Assembly (NCBI RefSeq): GCF_964340395.1 | Contig: NC_135549.1 | Location: 6,082,001-6,142,000, forward strand | DNA length: 60,000 bases | Direction: 5' to 3' | Origin: Glandiceps talaboti | Lineage: Eukaryota; Hemichordata; Enteropneusta; Spengelidae | In this document: positions 36,612 to 50,500 of the stretch, piece after piece | Numbering within the stretch: the first letter of the stretch is position 1 | Layout: the number at the start of each line of letters is the position of its first letter | Made by a program: the position numbers and the translations under genes | The notes under the pieces: model-generated | What the model was told of the DNA's origin: nothing | What the model saw: only the letters and a program-made list of their open reading frames with translations | The model's database searches: none

Positions 36612-36997
36612 CTGTCTGAATTACGGCGCAATTATGGGAATACAAGTATACCGATATTTTTCCAACATCCATGCAAATATTAGGTTGTAGAAAAAAAAAT
36701 ACCCTAAATTGCAGAAATTAAAATGTTGGGATAAAATATATATGAATACATTTTGTAATAATAGCATATCAGATCAAAGTCTTCGCCTTGTATGCTGTGT
36801 GGTACAACTCTTTGTTTATTTGTCTATGTCTGTCTGTCTGTCTATCTGTTTGTTTGTTCGTTTATTTTCTTTACTTGTACCTATCTACATATCATTTGAT
36901 TGTTCATTTTAGTATTTATACATTATTAGAAGCTAACACATTTGATTTTTTCAATCACTTACCTCGTGAATAAAAACCTTCACATTCTAACGTGACG

Positions 36998-39750
36998 GTT
37001 CAATTCCCCCAACCCCTGACCTCATTTCCAATTCAATTCCCCACCCCTAACTTCACTTCCAGTACAATTCTCCAACCCCTGACTTCACTTCCAGTACTAT
37101 TCCCCAACCCCTGACATCACTTCCAGTACAATTCCCCCAACCCATGACTTTACTTCCAGTTCAATTCCCCAACCCCTGGCCTCACTTCCATCTCAATTCC
37201 TCACTCCCAGACATCACTTCCAGTACAATTTCCCAACCCCTAACTTCACTTCCAGTTCAATTCTCCAACCCCTGACATCACTTCCAGTTCAATTCTCCAA
37301 CCCCTGACATCACTTCCAGTTCAATTCCCAAACCCCTGACATCACTTCCAGTTCAATTCTCCAACCCCTGACATCACTTCCAGTTCAATTCCCCAACCCC
37401 TGACCTCACTTCCAGTTCAATTCCCCGACCCGAACTCAATCCCCACTCCCAGACATCACTTCCAGTACAATTTCCCAACCCCTAACTTCACTTCCAGTTC
37501 AATTCTCCAACCCCTGACATCACTTCCAGTTCAATTCTCCAACCCCTGACATCACTTCCAGTTCAATTCCCAAACCCCTGACATCACTTCCAGTTCAATT
37601 CCCCAACCCCTGACATCACTTCCCGTTCAATTCCCCAACCCCTGACCTCACTTCCAGTTTAATTCCCCAACCCCTGACATCACTTCCAGTTTAATTCCCC
37701 AACCCCTGACCTCACTTCCTGTTCAATTCCCCCAACCCATGACCTCACCTCCAGTTCAATTCCCCGACCCATGACCTCACTTTCAGTTCAATTCCCCAAT
37801 CCCTGACATCACTTCCAGTTCAATTCCCAACCCCTGACCTCACTTCCAGTTCAATTCTCCAACCCATGACCTCACTTCCAGTTCAATTCCCCCAACCCCT
37901 GATCTCACCTCCAGTTCAATTCCCCAACCCCTGACATCACTTCCAGTTCAATTCCCCAATCCCTGACATCACTTCCAGTTCAATTCCCCAACCCCTGACT
38001 TCATTTCCAGTTCAATTCCCCAACCCCTGACCTCACTTCCAGTTCAATTCCCCAACCCCTGACCTCACTTCCAGTTCAATTCCCCAACCCCTGATCTCAC
38101 TTCCAGTTCAATTCCCCAACCCCTGACCTCACTTCCAGTTCAATTCTCCAACCCCTGACTTCACTTCCAGTTCAGTTCCCCAACCCCTGATCTGATCACT
38201 TCCAGTTCAATTCCCCATCCCCTGACCTCACTTCCAGTTCAATTCCCCAACCCCTGACCTCACTTCCAGTTCAATTCCCCAACCCCTGGTATCACTTCCA
38301 GTTCAATTCCCCAACCCCCTGACATCACTTCCAGTTCAATTCCCCATCCCCTGACCTCACTTCCAGTTCAATTCCCCAACCCCTGGTATCACTTCCAGTT
38401 CAATTCTCCAACCCCAGACCTCACTTACAGTTCAATTCCCCAACCCCTGACCTCACTTCCAGTTCAATTCCCCAACCCCTGACCTCAGTTCCAGCTCAGT
38501 TCTCCAGCGCGTGACATCACTTCCAGTTCAATTCCCCAACCCTTCACGTCACTTCCAGTTCAATTCTCCAACCCCTAACTTCACTTCCAGTTCAATTCCC
38601 CAACCCTTGACCTCACTTCCAGTCCAATTCTCCAACCCCTGACCTCACGTCCAGTTCAATTCTCCAACCCCCTGACATCACTTCCAGTTCAATTCTCCAA
38701 CCCCTGACCTCACTTCCAGTTCAATTCCCCAACCCCTGGTATCACTTCCAGTTCAATTCCCCAACCCCTGACATCACTTCCAGTTCAATTCCCCAACCCC
38801 TGGTATCACTTCCAGTTCAATTCCCCAACCCCTGACATCACTTCCAGCTCAATTCCCCAACCCCTGACCTCACTTCCAGTTCAATTCCCCAACCCCTGAC
38901 CTCAGTTCCAGCTCAGTTCTCCAGCGCGTGACATCACTTCCAGTTCAATTCCCCAACCCCTGACCTCAATTCCAGTTCAATTCCGCAACCCCTGACCTCA
39001 CTTCCAGCTCAATTCCCCAACCCCTGACCTCACTTCCAGATCAATCCCCCAACCCCTGACCTCACTGCCAGTTCAATTCCCCAACCCCTGACTTCACTTC
39101 CAGTTCAATTCCCCAACCCCTGAGTTCACTTCCAGTTCAATTCCCCAACCCCTGAGTTCACTTCCAGTTCAATTCCCCAACCCCTGACCTCAGTTCCAGC
39201 TCAGTTCTCCAGCGCGTGACATCACTTCCAGTTCAGTTCCCCAACCCTTCACGTCACTTCCAGTTCAATTCTCCAACCCCTGACCTCACTTCCAGTTCAA
39301 TTCCCACAACCTCTGACCTTACTTCCAGTTCAATTCCCCAACCCCTGACCTCACTTCCAGTTCAATTCCCCAACCCCTGACCTCACTTCCAGTTCAATTC
39401 CCACAACCTCTGACCTCACTTCCAGTTCAATTCCCCAACCCCTGACCTCACTTCCAGTTCAATTCCCCAACCCCTGACCTCACTTCCAGTTCAATTCCCC
39501 AACCACTGATCTCACTTCCAGTTCAATTCCCCAAACTCCTGACCTCACTTCTAGTTCAATTCCCCAACCCCTGACCTCACTTTTAGTTCAATTCCCCAAC
39601 CCCTGACATCACTTCCAGTTCAATTCCCCAACCCCTGATCTCACTTCCAGTTCAATTCCCCCAACGCCTGACCTCACTTCTAGTTCAATTCCCCAACCCC
39701 AGACCTCACTTCTAGTTCAATTCCCCAACCCCTAACCTCCCTTTCATTTT
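36998..39750. repeat. Large minisatellite, 32-bp unit, about 86 copies
   Basis: The typical unit is AATTCCCCAACCCCTGACCT followed by CACTTCCAGTTC. Single-base variants are scattered throughout (GACATC, GACTTC, CTCCAACC). Variant blocks recur as longer units: the block with TTCTCCAGCGCGTGACATC appears near 38499, 38917 and 39207, spaced about 13 and 9 units apart. Another block (ACTCCCAGACATCAC) appears near 37203 and 37446. Since 32 is not a multiple of 3, no reading frame survives. The complementary strand carries GGGGTTGGGG in every unit. Confidence 0.97.
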
Positions 39751-41100
39751 CAATAAATTCAAACAAACTTAAACGTGAGAATTAATACTTCTAGTGTGTG
39801 TTTAAGTATCCGATGTCTTAACCAATACTGGGTAATTGGGCAAGTTGACACATATTGATATCGATACGAATAAGGAATAATGACAAGACAATCAATTCGT
39901 TGGAACTTTTATTAACAAAATACCATTATTACTAGAGTGTAAACTATAAAGCTATACATTGTGTATATGATAATAAATGTAATAAATACACATGTATATC
40001 AATTGTTAGTAGTCTATAATACAATTGACATAAACAGCCTTCACCATCACCGGATGCACAACCATTCTCACTGCTCTGTCTTATTAAGTATTTGCTATGC
40101 AAGACAAGTCCACTCTCAGTCCCCAAAGAAATACCTGGCATGTGAATATGATATGGAGGAAATGGGGCATCATGTGTTATAAATAAGGGATGGGGATGTC
40201 AGCCTGTTTTGGGTTTTGCAGATGAACAATCCAATGACTCCCACCCCATCCCCATACCCTTTCAGGTCAGATAATCTGACCGATGCCTAAATGCGGAATG
40301 CAAGGAGTCTCAAGTTACTATTGTTTTTGCGTACAAGCAGATCACAAAATGTGATGATTAGAATGTGCAAGAGGGCTCTTTCCAACCAATGGCGACATTA
40401 GAACCATATGCTCCACAAGCCATACATGTAGTCTGTCTCGTATGCGGTATGGCTACTGATGTTGAATGTGAAGTCAACTGGTCATAGAAGAGATAATACA
40501 TGTTTTATTTACAGGAATGTGCACCTGTGGAGCATATGAGACTCTTTGCAGAATATTGTGCTGAACAGACCGATGTCACTGTTAAATGAACTAGATTTGA
40601 CTTTATAGATGTGTGCATAATTTATACATAATTATAAATTCTACAGTGTATGGGTTAGCATTTACCTGGATGCCTAACCATCCATATCGTTATCTTTGAA
40701 TTGTATATCTGAACATCCTCTTTTTGCTGTTGTTGTTGGCATGGTCTTGTTGCTAGGCATATATGTATTCCCTTGCTAAATGTTCATCCACTTGTCTAAC
40801 CATTTATTTATTTATTTATATTTATTAATCTTTCTTATACAGGCACCATTTCAGTGCATTAGCACTGTTATCTTTTCACTTGGAGGTTGCCATTTGGAAG
40901 TTGCTATGGGTGTGGACCTGTTGCTAGCCATATTTAATAGTGTCCATTGTTGTATGTTTGTCCACATAGGGCCTCAATACTTTATTCGCCATAAAATTTT
41001 TTTAAATGATTGGCCTGTCGATCTGTTAAAAATAAAATAAACAGTTTTTTAAAATAGTAAGTTTATGAGTAAATGCTGGCGATACCATTTGTGAAACATT
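39751..41100. other. Intergenic spacer, no gene recognised
   Basis: Between the minisatellite and the left border of duplicated arm B. No supported exon. An 86-codon open frame near 40780 is AT-rich, hydrophobic and includes an ATTT microsatellite, so I do not call it. Confidence 0.5.
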
Positions 41101-41514
41101 TGCCTTTTCAAGGAATCGGGCACAAGTCTATCTCTCCATTGTAAAATTTAAACCAGAGCTTAATATCTAGTTTTCATTTAAAATGTGTCTTTATATCACT
41201 CATTGATATAGTCCTAGATTATACACATGGTTGTTGATGCAAATGCTTCTCGATGGATAGAGAGACTAGACTAAATAACCATGATTTGAAAATTTCTTGG
41301 CTAGGTTACTAGAGACTTTTTGTATAATCGTCATGCAACATTTACGAATAATAATCCACACTATTAAACAAGTGACTACACAACTACACATTTCTTTCAC
41401 CACTCATGGCATATAAGGTAGGTATATATAGAATTTCATCAATAACGTTTTGCTCCTGGTCATTTCATTGGTCATTTTGGAACAATACTGTGTTGTCAGC
41501 TCCTTTACATGTAA

Positions 41515-44500
41515 CTATTTTGCAGAAGCCGGCACCGTAACTTTCTTTTTGTAGTCGTCAATAAATGGTTCGACCACTTTCCATACCTAGGAAAAGATAT
41601 AGATATACTCTAGTATTGTAAGAAGTAAACCGCTTTTTCATAGCGAATATGAAGTCATCAGAAGTTTCATTGTATTCAATCATCGAAATAATGTAAGGTA
41701 ACTGACATTGCATTTCATGCTCAATTACAAATACTTTACATGTATATCATTTTTGTATTTTTTTTAAATGTTGGTGTTTTGTTTTTTGCCTCGCCATGTC
41801 GAAATAAAAGGAAATATCATATAAGTGGGTTTCCTCTCCATATCCTTACTATAAGTACTCTAGACCATTGTAGAAATAGAATCGAAAGTATGTGTTAAAT
41901 GTCACAGTATATGGTTGTTCGTAAACTGAGTCATTGATAGGTTGAAATAGTTATAGTACATGGAGAGATAACGTATGTTCAGCGAGATGTTACGAGATTT
42001 GTTCAGTGCACAAAGTAATCTCGATTTGAAGAGAGCAGCTGTGCTGCAAATTAATAACTTGGTGATTCATACCTTTTCTTCTCGCAGCAATTCGGCGACG
42101 GCATCGATATCAGGAGCCATGAAACGGTCTCTATCCCATGGCCTGTTGATTGATAACAAGGTAAATAGTTTTAAGTACATACATACATACATACATACAT
42201 ACATACATACATACATACATACATAGTCACTCAATGACACACATGCCCACCCGTAAACATATGCATAATTATTCTAATGTTCTACATTTCAATGGCATTG
42301 TCTTGGTTTTTACATGCATGTCGTTAAGAATTACTCTGATTTACATGCTAACACCATGGCAAAATAATCCCTGTGACACATTCCTTTGTCATATTTTTCA
42401 TCATCCTGAATAAGTAGCATGTCAAAACCATACAGTTTACCATGTTATATGGTGAATACTGTAATTAAATATACGCCTTATACATGATTTACTGTAAAGA
42501 CCAAGATATTAAAAACGAAAACTTGTAAAATATAAGTGGCGCACAAATTTTGTATCTTAAATTACAGTCGGTTCAGATTACTCACTTAGCCACTCCCCGT
42601 ACCATCTTGTATACTTCTTCCAATGGGGCTGTAGTTCTCAATCTCTTCTCGTCCTCAGATCTCCGAAATTCCAGACCTTGACAAGCAGCTAGCAGCTCAA
42701 TAGCAAGAACTGTAAATTGGATAGTAGAGTTTGATAAAAGACAAGTAACTGTTATAAAATTGTTCTTTCGCCAACATATTTAAATGTTAAATAGAATACA
42801 TAAAATAAGACACTAGATATACACCCACAGTACACGTTCCTATGACATCGCTAATTTATTCATGTTTGCGGTTGCCAAGTACATGTCTCAATAGAGATTA
42901 TTTACCTTGTTCAACATGTTCGACGACGGAGAGAGCCTTTCTGGCGGCAAAACCCCCCATAGAGACATGATCCTCAGTACCCGCACTGGTAGGTAATGAG
43001 TCCACTGACGATGGATGCGTCAGAACCTTGTTTTCTGAAACTGTAACAGATAATTTGTCAGCTAGATCAAGTCGAGAGACTTGACTGGGAAAATATGGGT
43101 TGATTTTGTGGGATATTTACTTGATGTCACAGGAGATAGAAGTCGTAAACGCAGAATGTAATGATTGGAATTTGACAATTTAGTTGCACTTACAATCAAA
43201 GAATGGCATCGTACTTGCACTCTAGATATTCCAAAATTATCATCAGTTCCAGTGAGTCTTTCTCGAAGCACTTCATAAAACGTTTATGCCTTTAAAAACT
43301 TATAACATGATAGTAAAATGATAGTTCAAACAACTTTAATATCACATACTGTGGTCATACTTACCCAGGGCTGCTGCAGTGCAATGTGCAATCATAAACC
43401 CAGAATTCAGACCACCTTCTTCTACCAAAAACAGGGGAAGGCCAGACTTGTCTGTCAGGAAAAAAAAGACTGTTTTATTTATCGATAAACATTAGGGAAA
43501 TTTTAAGAATAATGTCCATGTAGCTCAACCATGTATTTTAAACTTCTGCCTTGGAAATGGAATGATACATGACACCGGTCTTGTTTATATTTTATGCACA
43601 TCCTCTCTAGTACACTTACCACCACTGGTCAGCTTTGCTGTTCTTCTTTCACTGATATTTGCTAACTCATGAACACCAATCGCCAAATAGTCTAAAACCT
43701 GTATACATGTATATAATAAGATGTCATTTTGTTTTCATTTTATTTATTTAAAAACACCAAGATGAAGTTGCCTGTGCATATTTATTCACAGTCACTGCGT
43801 GATTACAAGGACGGTTGCATCTCAAATGACACTGTAGTGTTATGTAGTTATTGTGTTGACCTTTGTGTAGTATCCTACAATTTGATAAATTATGTTTATG
43901 GAAATATATTGTTTCCCTGAAGATTCTACGAATAATATAGGGTCGATTACTAATTGCTTTAAATATTGTTTTGATATTATTATCCTGGTGCCAATTACCA
44001 GTTAAAATACTGTGTTTCGAAGAAGAAAAATAACATTGAATGGCAAAACTAGGAATTGTTCGTTGGAATACTTCAGAAAACATGTGAAGCAAACATGGAA
44101 ATGCAGTCTGCTAGTAGTGATAAAGCAAGGATGTCATATCTTGGCATGAAACTTGGAATTCCATAGAAGACTCCTACCTTTTCAAATAATGCACTGATTA
44201 TCATGTCATTATTGTCATGCATTAACCATTTCCAGCCATATCATACATATTTTGGAGGTACATTTCCCTTAGTTACTTCATACTCATCTCGGTTGAATAT
44301 TCTCCATTTTCCAGTTTTTGTACTAATGTCATCTTTGCAGGAAAGTCCCAGTGGAAATTCCAACTACCTACACTATATGCACCTTATTCTCCAGAAATTC
44401 CATTTGCTATATATCATACTTGCCATAGGAGGGTATTTCCAGTGGAAATGTCCACTAGTTTAATACATTACACTCACTTTAGCTGGATATTCCCCATGGA

Positions 44501-47500
44501 AATTTCCACCAGAAATGATTTCTTGCCTGTCAGGGAACACAATCTTTGCAATTGGTGTTAAGGAGTTTCTTGTATTTCGTTTCGTATGGCCATCATTCAT
44601 CCCTGAACTCCGATCCAAGGTTTAAAGTAAAAATTAAATCAAAGCTGATAGGCTTCGACTACACATAATGTCATAAACATAAATTAAAGGTACGGCTGCG
44701 GGTGCCTGGGACTCTATTTTGCATATGACTGACTGTATGTTTGGAGGTGGAGAACTTGTGATGATTCACTGGCAAGTAATCACCAAAAGATAAACATTCC
44801 CTATCTGGGTTGTTCACATGCAATAGCCGCATATTTGAATAATACTGAGTGACACACAATCTAAGCAGCTGTTTGCAGGGGAATTTGTCTCATTTTGAAA
44901 GTTTTTTTCATTATATGAAACAAACAGACTAATTTTTGTATCAAGTTACCATCCTACGACATTCACAAACAATTTGTACATGATACATGACCTGTGTGTT
45001 TCTCGGAGCACATAAAAAAATGATGAAAAACAAGACCCAGAAGTTAGTGCTCTGTACAGCAGTTTGAATTTCCCGCATTTGCATAGATTAGCCATAATCC
45101 TCTATATATAGGGCAGTTCTGTGTTTAAATAGACGTGTGAAATGATGCATATCTGATTAAAGGATACAGGATTATCAGTCACACTATTGATCTCTGTTGT
45201 AAGGACACCTCTTACAAAATCAATCGTATCTCTTGCAATTCCATGAACCTGCAAAGGACAAAATCGAAAGTGAAACAAGACGTCTGTTTTACACTGTTAT
45301 TCCTGCTGTTATTAGTATGCAATGCCTTGTCATATGATTTGTATTCGGATGCATATATATATTGTTTAAAACATGGAAAAATTCAGTTTTAGAAATATCA
45401 AGATACAATATATCATTATCAAGATTTTAGGTCCACTTTTGTTAAACTAGGAATTGGATTACACAATAGTTAATTTAAGGAAGGTCGCTTATATGTGTAC
45501 ACAGATAGTCCAATACAGATTGCAATATGGTAGATTATTTGGTATTCTGTGAGTTATTCTAATAAACAATTTACATTTGATAAATATTAATAATCTTGAA
45601 AAACGGTTTATTGCAGAATATGTTCATTAATACATTCTTTTTATAGCCATGCTCCATGTACAGCCAGGGCAGGGTTGGCACTCGTATTAGTAAATAACGT
45701 TTAGTACTTGTCACTTCCTATTTTTTAAACCGTGTATGGTGTATTTATGCTAGTCAATTGTTAGTTAGTAAGTTTACTGTTAATATGTTTGTTTGTTTTT
45801 TTGTTTTTTTGTTTATAAATCATTAAAGCAGTATCTGTCATTGGTAGGATTCCTTACTTGGGGAGAGCATCGGAGGGAATAACAGTCTTGCACTCTTTTC
45901 CATGTCTCATAGTGTTGAGCAATTTCTGACGGATGGCAATCAGAATGAAGCAAAGCACGAAATGTGGCTGCAGATTCTTGCTGACCTTTGTGTGGTCTCA
46001 CTCCATGAAGATCTGGTTACGACAACATAATAATATCAACCATTGATAACATTATGGTTCATTAGTTATTCAAATCTACTATATATGAATTGAACATATC
46101 TCAACACAGTTGAGTACCGTACACATTTTAGACTAATAGGTTGTCTGGTTTCTGGCCGTTTGACATTTGATATGGAGGGTTTTATTTAGTCTCTATAAAA
46201 CATGGTTTAATTGAATGCAGAAGCCTATATATGACTATCCTCGCTAATTGAAATATAAAGATTAAAGATAGAGAAAATTTGTAAGGAACTTTCGCTTTCT
46301 TTCATTCATTCTTTCATTCATTCATTCATTCATTCATTCATTCATCGAGGAGGGAATGTTATACAGTGGTAATACAATTTGATCGTTATACACAGTGGGG
46401 CCTTTATTCCAAAGACAACAAAAGTTCCACTGTGTAAAATGATCAAAGATCGAAAATTAATACCTGAAATTTCATTGTTATCAAGACTGAAATGTGCAGT
46501 CGAAATGTGTTTGAAGAAGTTGGTGTTTTCTTACTATTAGAGACATTGTGTGACATTCAGTGAATAGTAACAATCCCTACCAATATCAAAGGCTCTTGTT
46601 GTGCCTTTTAAGGCGTCTAATGTAATAGCTGCAACCACATCTGCCTGTCTTGCTATTGCCGCAGCCTTTTCCAGTGCTAAAAAGAAACCAACAAATTAAA
46701 AAACTGTTCACTGAGTTCCAAATCTATATGTACAAATCTTGGTAAAGAAATATTAGGGTAACAATGTAGAACGGTTGACTGACTGAACAAAAGACGCACC
46801 TTTGTAACTGAGCTAAGGAGTTGGGGTTACTGTTCAGATATGAACAGAAGCAGATTAGGTTTGACCTCTAACATATAAGGAACCATTCATCACGAATGGC
46901 AAATGCTCTACACCGTCCCACTTTAGAGATCGGTTCTATCAAAAAATTATCTAATTGTAAATCACTTTGTGTTTATGTGCAAACACAGATAGCTCCATCC
47001 CGCTTTTATTTTAATTCTTTCATCAAAACATAATTTGAACTTAGCTCGATTTCAACATTTATCAAAACAAATTCCCAGTCTATTTACACAACAAATCCTG
47101 AGAACAACGAGTAATGGTCACGTTGGCGGAAGATGTGTGCTTAGGTGAAAATCTGAATTAATCGCATTTATAAAAGTTAAACTCGATACTATGTCTCGAG
47201 GAGTCAAAGGTACAATTAGGATATATATTTCAATAAATTACAACCAGAACATTGTTAGTCATGTTAGCATTCGTGCACACGTTGCTAATGACGGTATGCT
47301 AATGACGAATAAGATGGCGACCTTAATAATAATAATCTTTATTTATACTGGATAGTTCTTTAAGCATTTAAACACTTGTCTCCCAAGAAGTCCAGTGTGG
47401 GCCATCCCTCATGGGTTCAGTGTTAATGCAGGAGGAAACCGGAGTACCCGGGGAAAACCTGCGTTGTTCCGGTAGAGTCAAACTGAATGACACTCTTCTT

Positions 47501-50500
47501 ACTTACAGCGTGGTAAATTTAATCGAACCCTGAATGGGGTTCGAACCCCGACCGCAGTGGTAAGAGGCAAGTGGTTTAACCACTTGGCCACCGACAACCC
47601 TATTTCAAATTGAAAGTTGTTTTGCAAAGTGTGTTGACATTATAATAAACACTCGCCCTATAATGTCCCACTGAAAGGCTGGCTACAAGTACTTTCACTT
47701 CAGATTTATAGGTATTACAGGAAAACCTTACATCGTGCCCAGTACCGTATCCTGCGGTGGGGACAGGGGGCGGCTACCCCTCCCCCTGAGATTTTTGAAA
47801 AAAGTAATAAAAAAGGGACTTTTTGAATACATAGCGATGTTATTAAAATCGTCATTTACGTGACGATTCCTTGCAAATGCGCGATTTATGTTGATGGGTC
47901 ATTAAACTCGCTAATATGTATCTTATATCTCTATTGTACGCTAGCTACTTTTTGCAGTATAGCAAATTAACTATTCTTTGTGTGGGAAAGTATAAAAGAA
48001 ATGCGCACATGCACTGTGCATTTTCCGCGAGTAACAGTACTCTTGAAAGTCTCCTTCATTTGGAGATAGCAAGACTTTAAATTATGTCTGTGGTCTGATA
48101 TTTTATGCGTTCTACACTGCTTATTTTCAATTTTTCACCTTTTGAGTTGTCTCCTTCCAATCAGTTGATAGCATTGTTACTATTTCAATACTCTGTGAAA
48201 GTGAAAACACAAATCTTTCTATGTTTTTTTAACAGGGAATGTTCTAACAAATCATGTTATATATATCCCACATAAAATTAATGACTAGATATTTTCCCCC
48301 ATATTTCACAAAAGTTATTGTATTTTAAATACTTTTTTTAGTTTGTTGAATTGTTATAGGATACAGTCAAAATCTACCAAGTCATATAGAACAATATACC
48401 GATTGTATTGGTACGGCAATCAATCACCAATGAGGCTTTAGCTTTCATTGTAGTAGCATATTAACAACAGACCATTCAGATACAGTTATTCGTAGACCAT
48501 ACATTCTCTTAACCAGACATCCATGTTATTGAGATTACATATCATGTTGTTTTTACCCCCAGCCATCCCATCTAACATTTGTTTTTTCACCATTAAGAAT
48601 CCTGATATATCTCTAGGATGTCAACCTTGATCTAAAATACACTATTAAACTGATATCTCCTTTTTGTAACACGGTGATGATCTGTTCCCAAGATGATTTA
48701 TTCGAATGATTTACATTTGTAAACTCGGGGCTACTGTTTCCTAATAGAGTATCTTAAAGGTGATTCAAAATGCTCACATTCACTATCGCAAATTTGCTAG
48801 ACGACATGTTTGTGAAATGCATTCTGGTTTTAAAACTTTAAAAAAGCGTCTGCAAATACCTTAAAATGACCTTTTTTCAGTCAGTTCCCTTCGGGTTTAC
48901 TTCGAGAGTTTTCGGGTATTTCCGGTTCCACCTAGCCCACAGGATTTTGTGACATCATAAGGAGTACTCGTTACCACTAAGGCTATGATGAGCGTAGTCA
49001 CTAGCTGAATAAAACTCAATAGCATTGTGAAAAAATACATTGCTGTTGGTTAAAATAGACATCAGTAAACAAAAACTACAGTCTACATGTCTTATTAACC
49101 AACATTTACCGATATTTGCTCACACTTTCTGACTAATTGTCAGTGTCTGTGGGTATAAATGCTAAAATATTATGTCCCCATATTATGGCAAAATAAATCA
49201 AAATGACTAGACTAGATATACATAAACACTTGTAATGTCGCGTGTTTCACATTCATTGACTTTTATTTATCTGATTTTTTATTATCCTTGCCCTAAAAAG
49301 CCTTCACAAGTTGTCGCTATACGCACTCCATTTCTAGCACTAGACCATGGAACAACTCATTGCTGACAAAGAAGTAGTCAACGAAGTGAAGCGATCAGAT
49401 CATACATGTACAATTGCAAGGTAAGTCTAAGACTTTCAAAGTGTTCGTAAATCGTGGCTTGGGAACAACAATTGCATTCCTTATAGAAGGTGAAACTACA
49501 GAACGAAGTGTGAAAAGATTAATTATGGGGAAATGTACCGATGGATATGTATTGAGAACACATACCTTTGGATATCTTATTTGACAAGAAAGGAATTTCT
49601 ATCTTATACCTTGAGTGCATGTTGCTAACATTGACAAAGAAGCCTGTCTTAAGAAAATCATTTTCAAGGCAATATAAGTGGATATACACGACATATAAGT
49701 TTGACATCACTGCAAAAACAGCCAACATTTCCACGTGCTATTTACACTGACAACTTTCGAAATTTCGTTGCTCTCGAACCTTGTGTTTTTGTACGCTAGA
49801 ATTGTGAGGAGGGATATAGCTTTGTCTGTCTTGAGACAAGGCTCTCCTTCGAGGGATTTCTACATTGCTGAATACGGACGAGATTATACGGTGCCTTCCG
49901 TGAATTATCAAGTTCAACTTTTGTTTATCATGAAGTTTATTTGAACAGTCAAGCTTTAAGTATTGGTTCTAGATCTATTTTTGTCTGAAGCTATCCGATT
50001 TATTGTGTCTAGGTGAAATTTCTTTTCTCAGTTCCAGTGTACGGTAACTCCATGACAGTTTTATATCTAGCATTTTAGTCTTATACATATTATGTTATAC
50101 TCTATCTACACTTGCCAGTAACATTTATTGTAACTTTAAAGTCGTCCCATTTTATATCCGATTGATTTAAATAATCGCCTGTTCATATTTTGTATTTGAT
50201 AATAAGAGACATAAATTCATTTAAGAATATCGTACTGTATTCATTTAAATTATTTGAAATTGACCTGGTGGTGTTTTTGAAAGTCAATTCATGTTTGTTT
50301 TTTGTACAGAATGGTTATGTTTTGTATCAGCTCTTTATTTATGTTGACAAGTGAGAACACACTGTCATTTCATATTCTTCAGAGTATCTTGTATTTGAAC
50401 CCACCTAGTCTCCATGGTGTCGGTGACATGCCCTGTCTCGTAAGTCTGTGTAGCTTACACAGGTATATACTAATGTATGAACACAGACATATGGCATTTA

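Noticed and set aside
36998-39750. Possible CRISPR-like array
   Set aside because: The 32-bp units are contiguous with no unique spacers, and the DNA is animal nuclear sequence. It is a minisatellite.
40780-41040. 86-codon hydrophobic plus-strand frame
   Set aside because: Covers an ATTT microsatellite and AT-rich DNA. There is no homologue I recognise and no splice or poly(A) support.
47536-47599. Functional tRNA gene (A and B boxes present)
   Set aside because: The tRNA-like head does not close into a convincing cloverleaf, is joined to a SINE body and an ATT tail, and is absent at the orthologous intron site in HAL-A.
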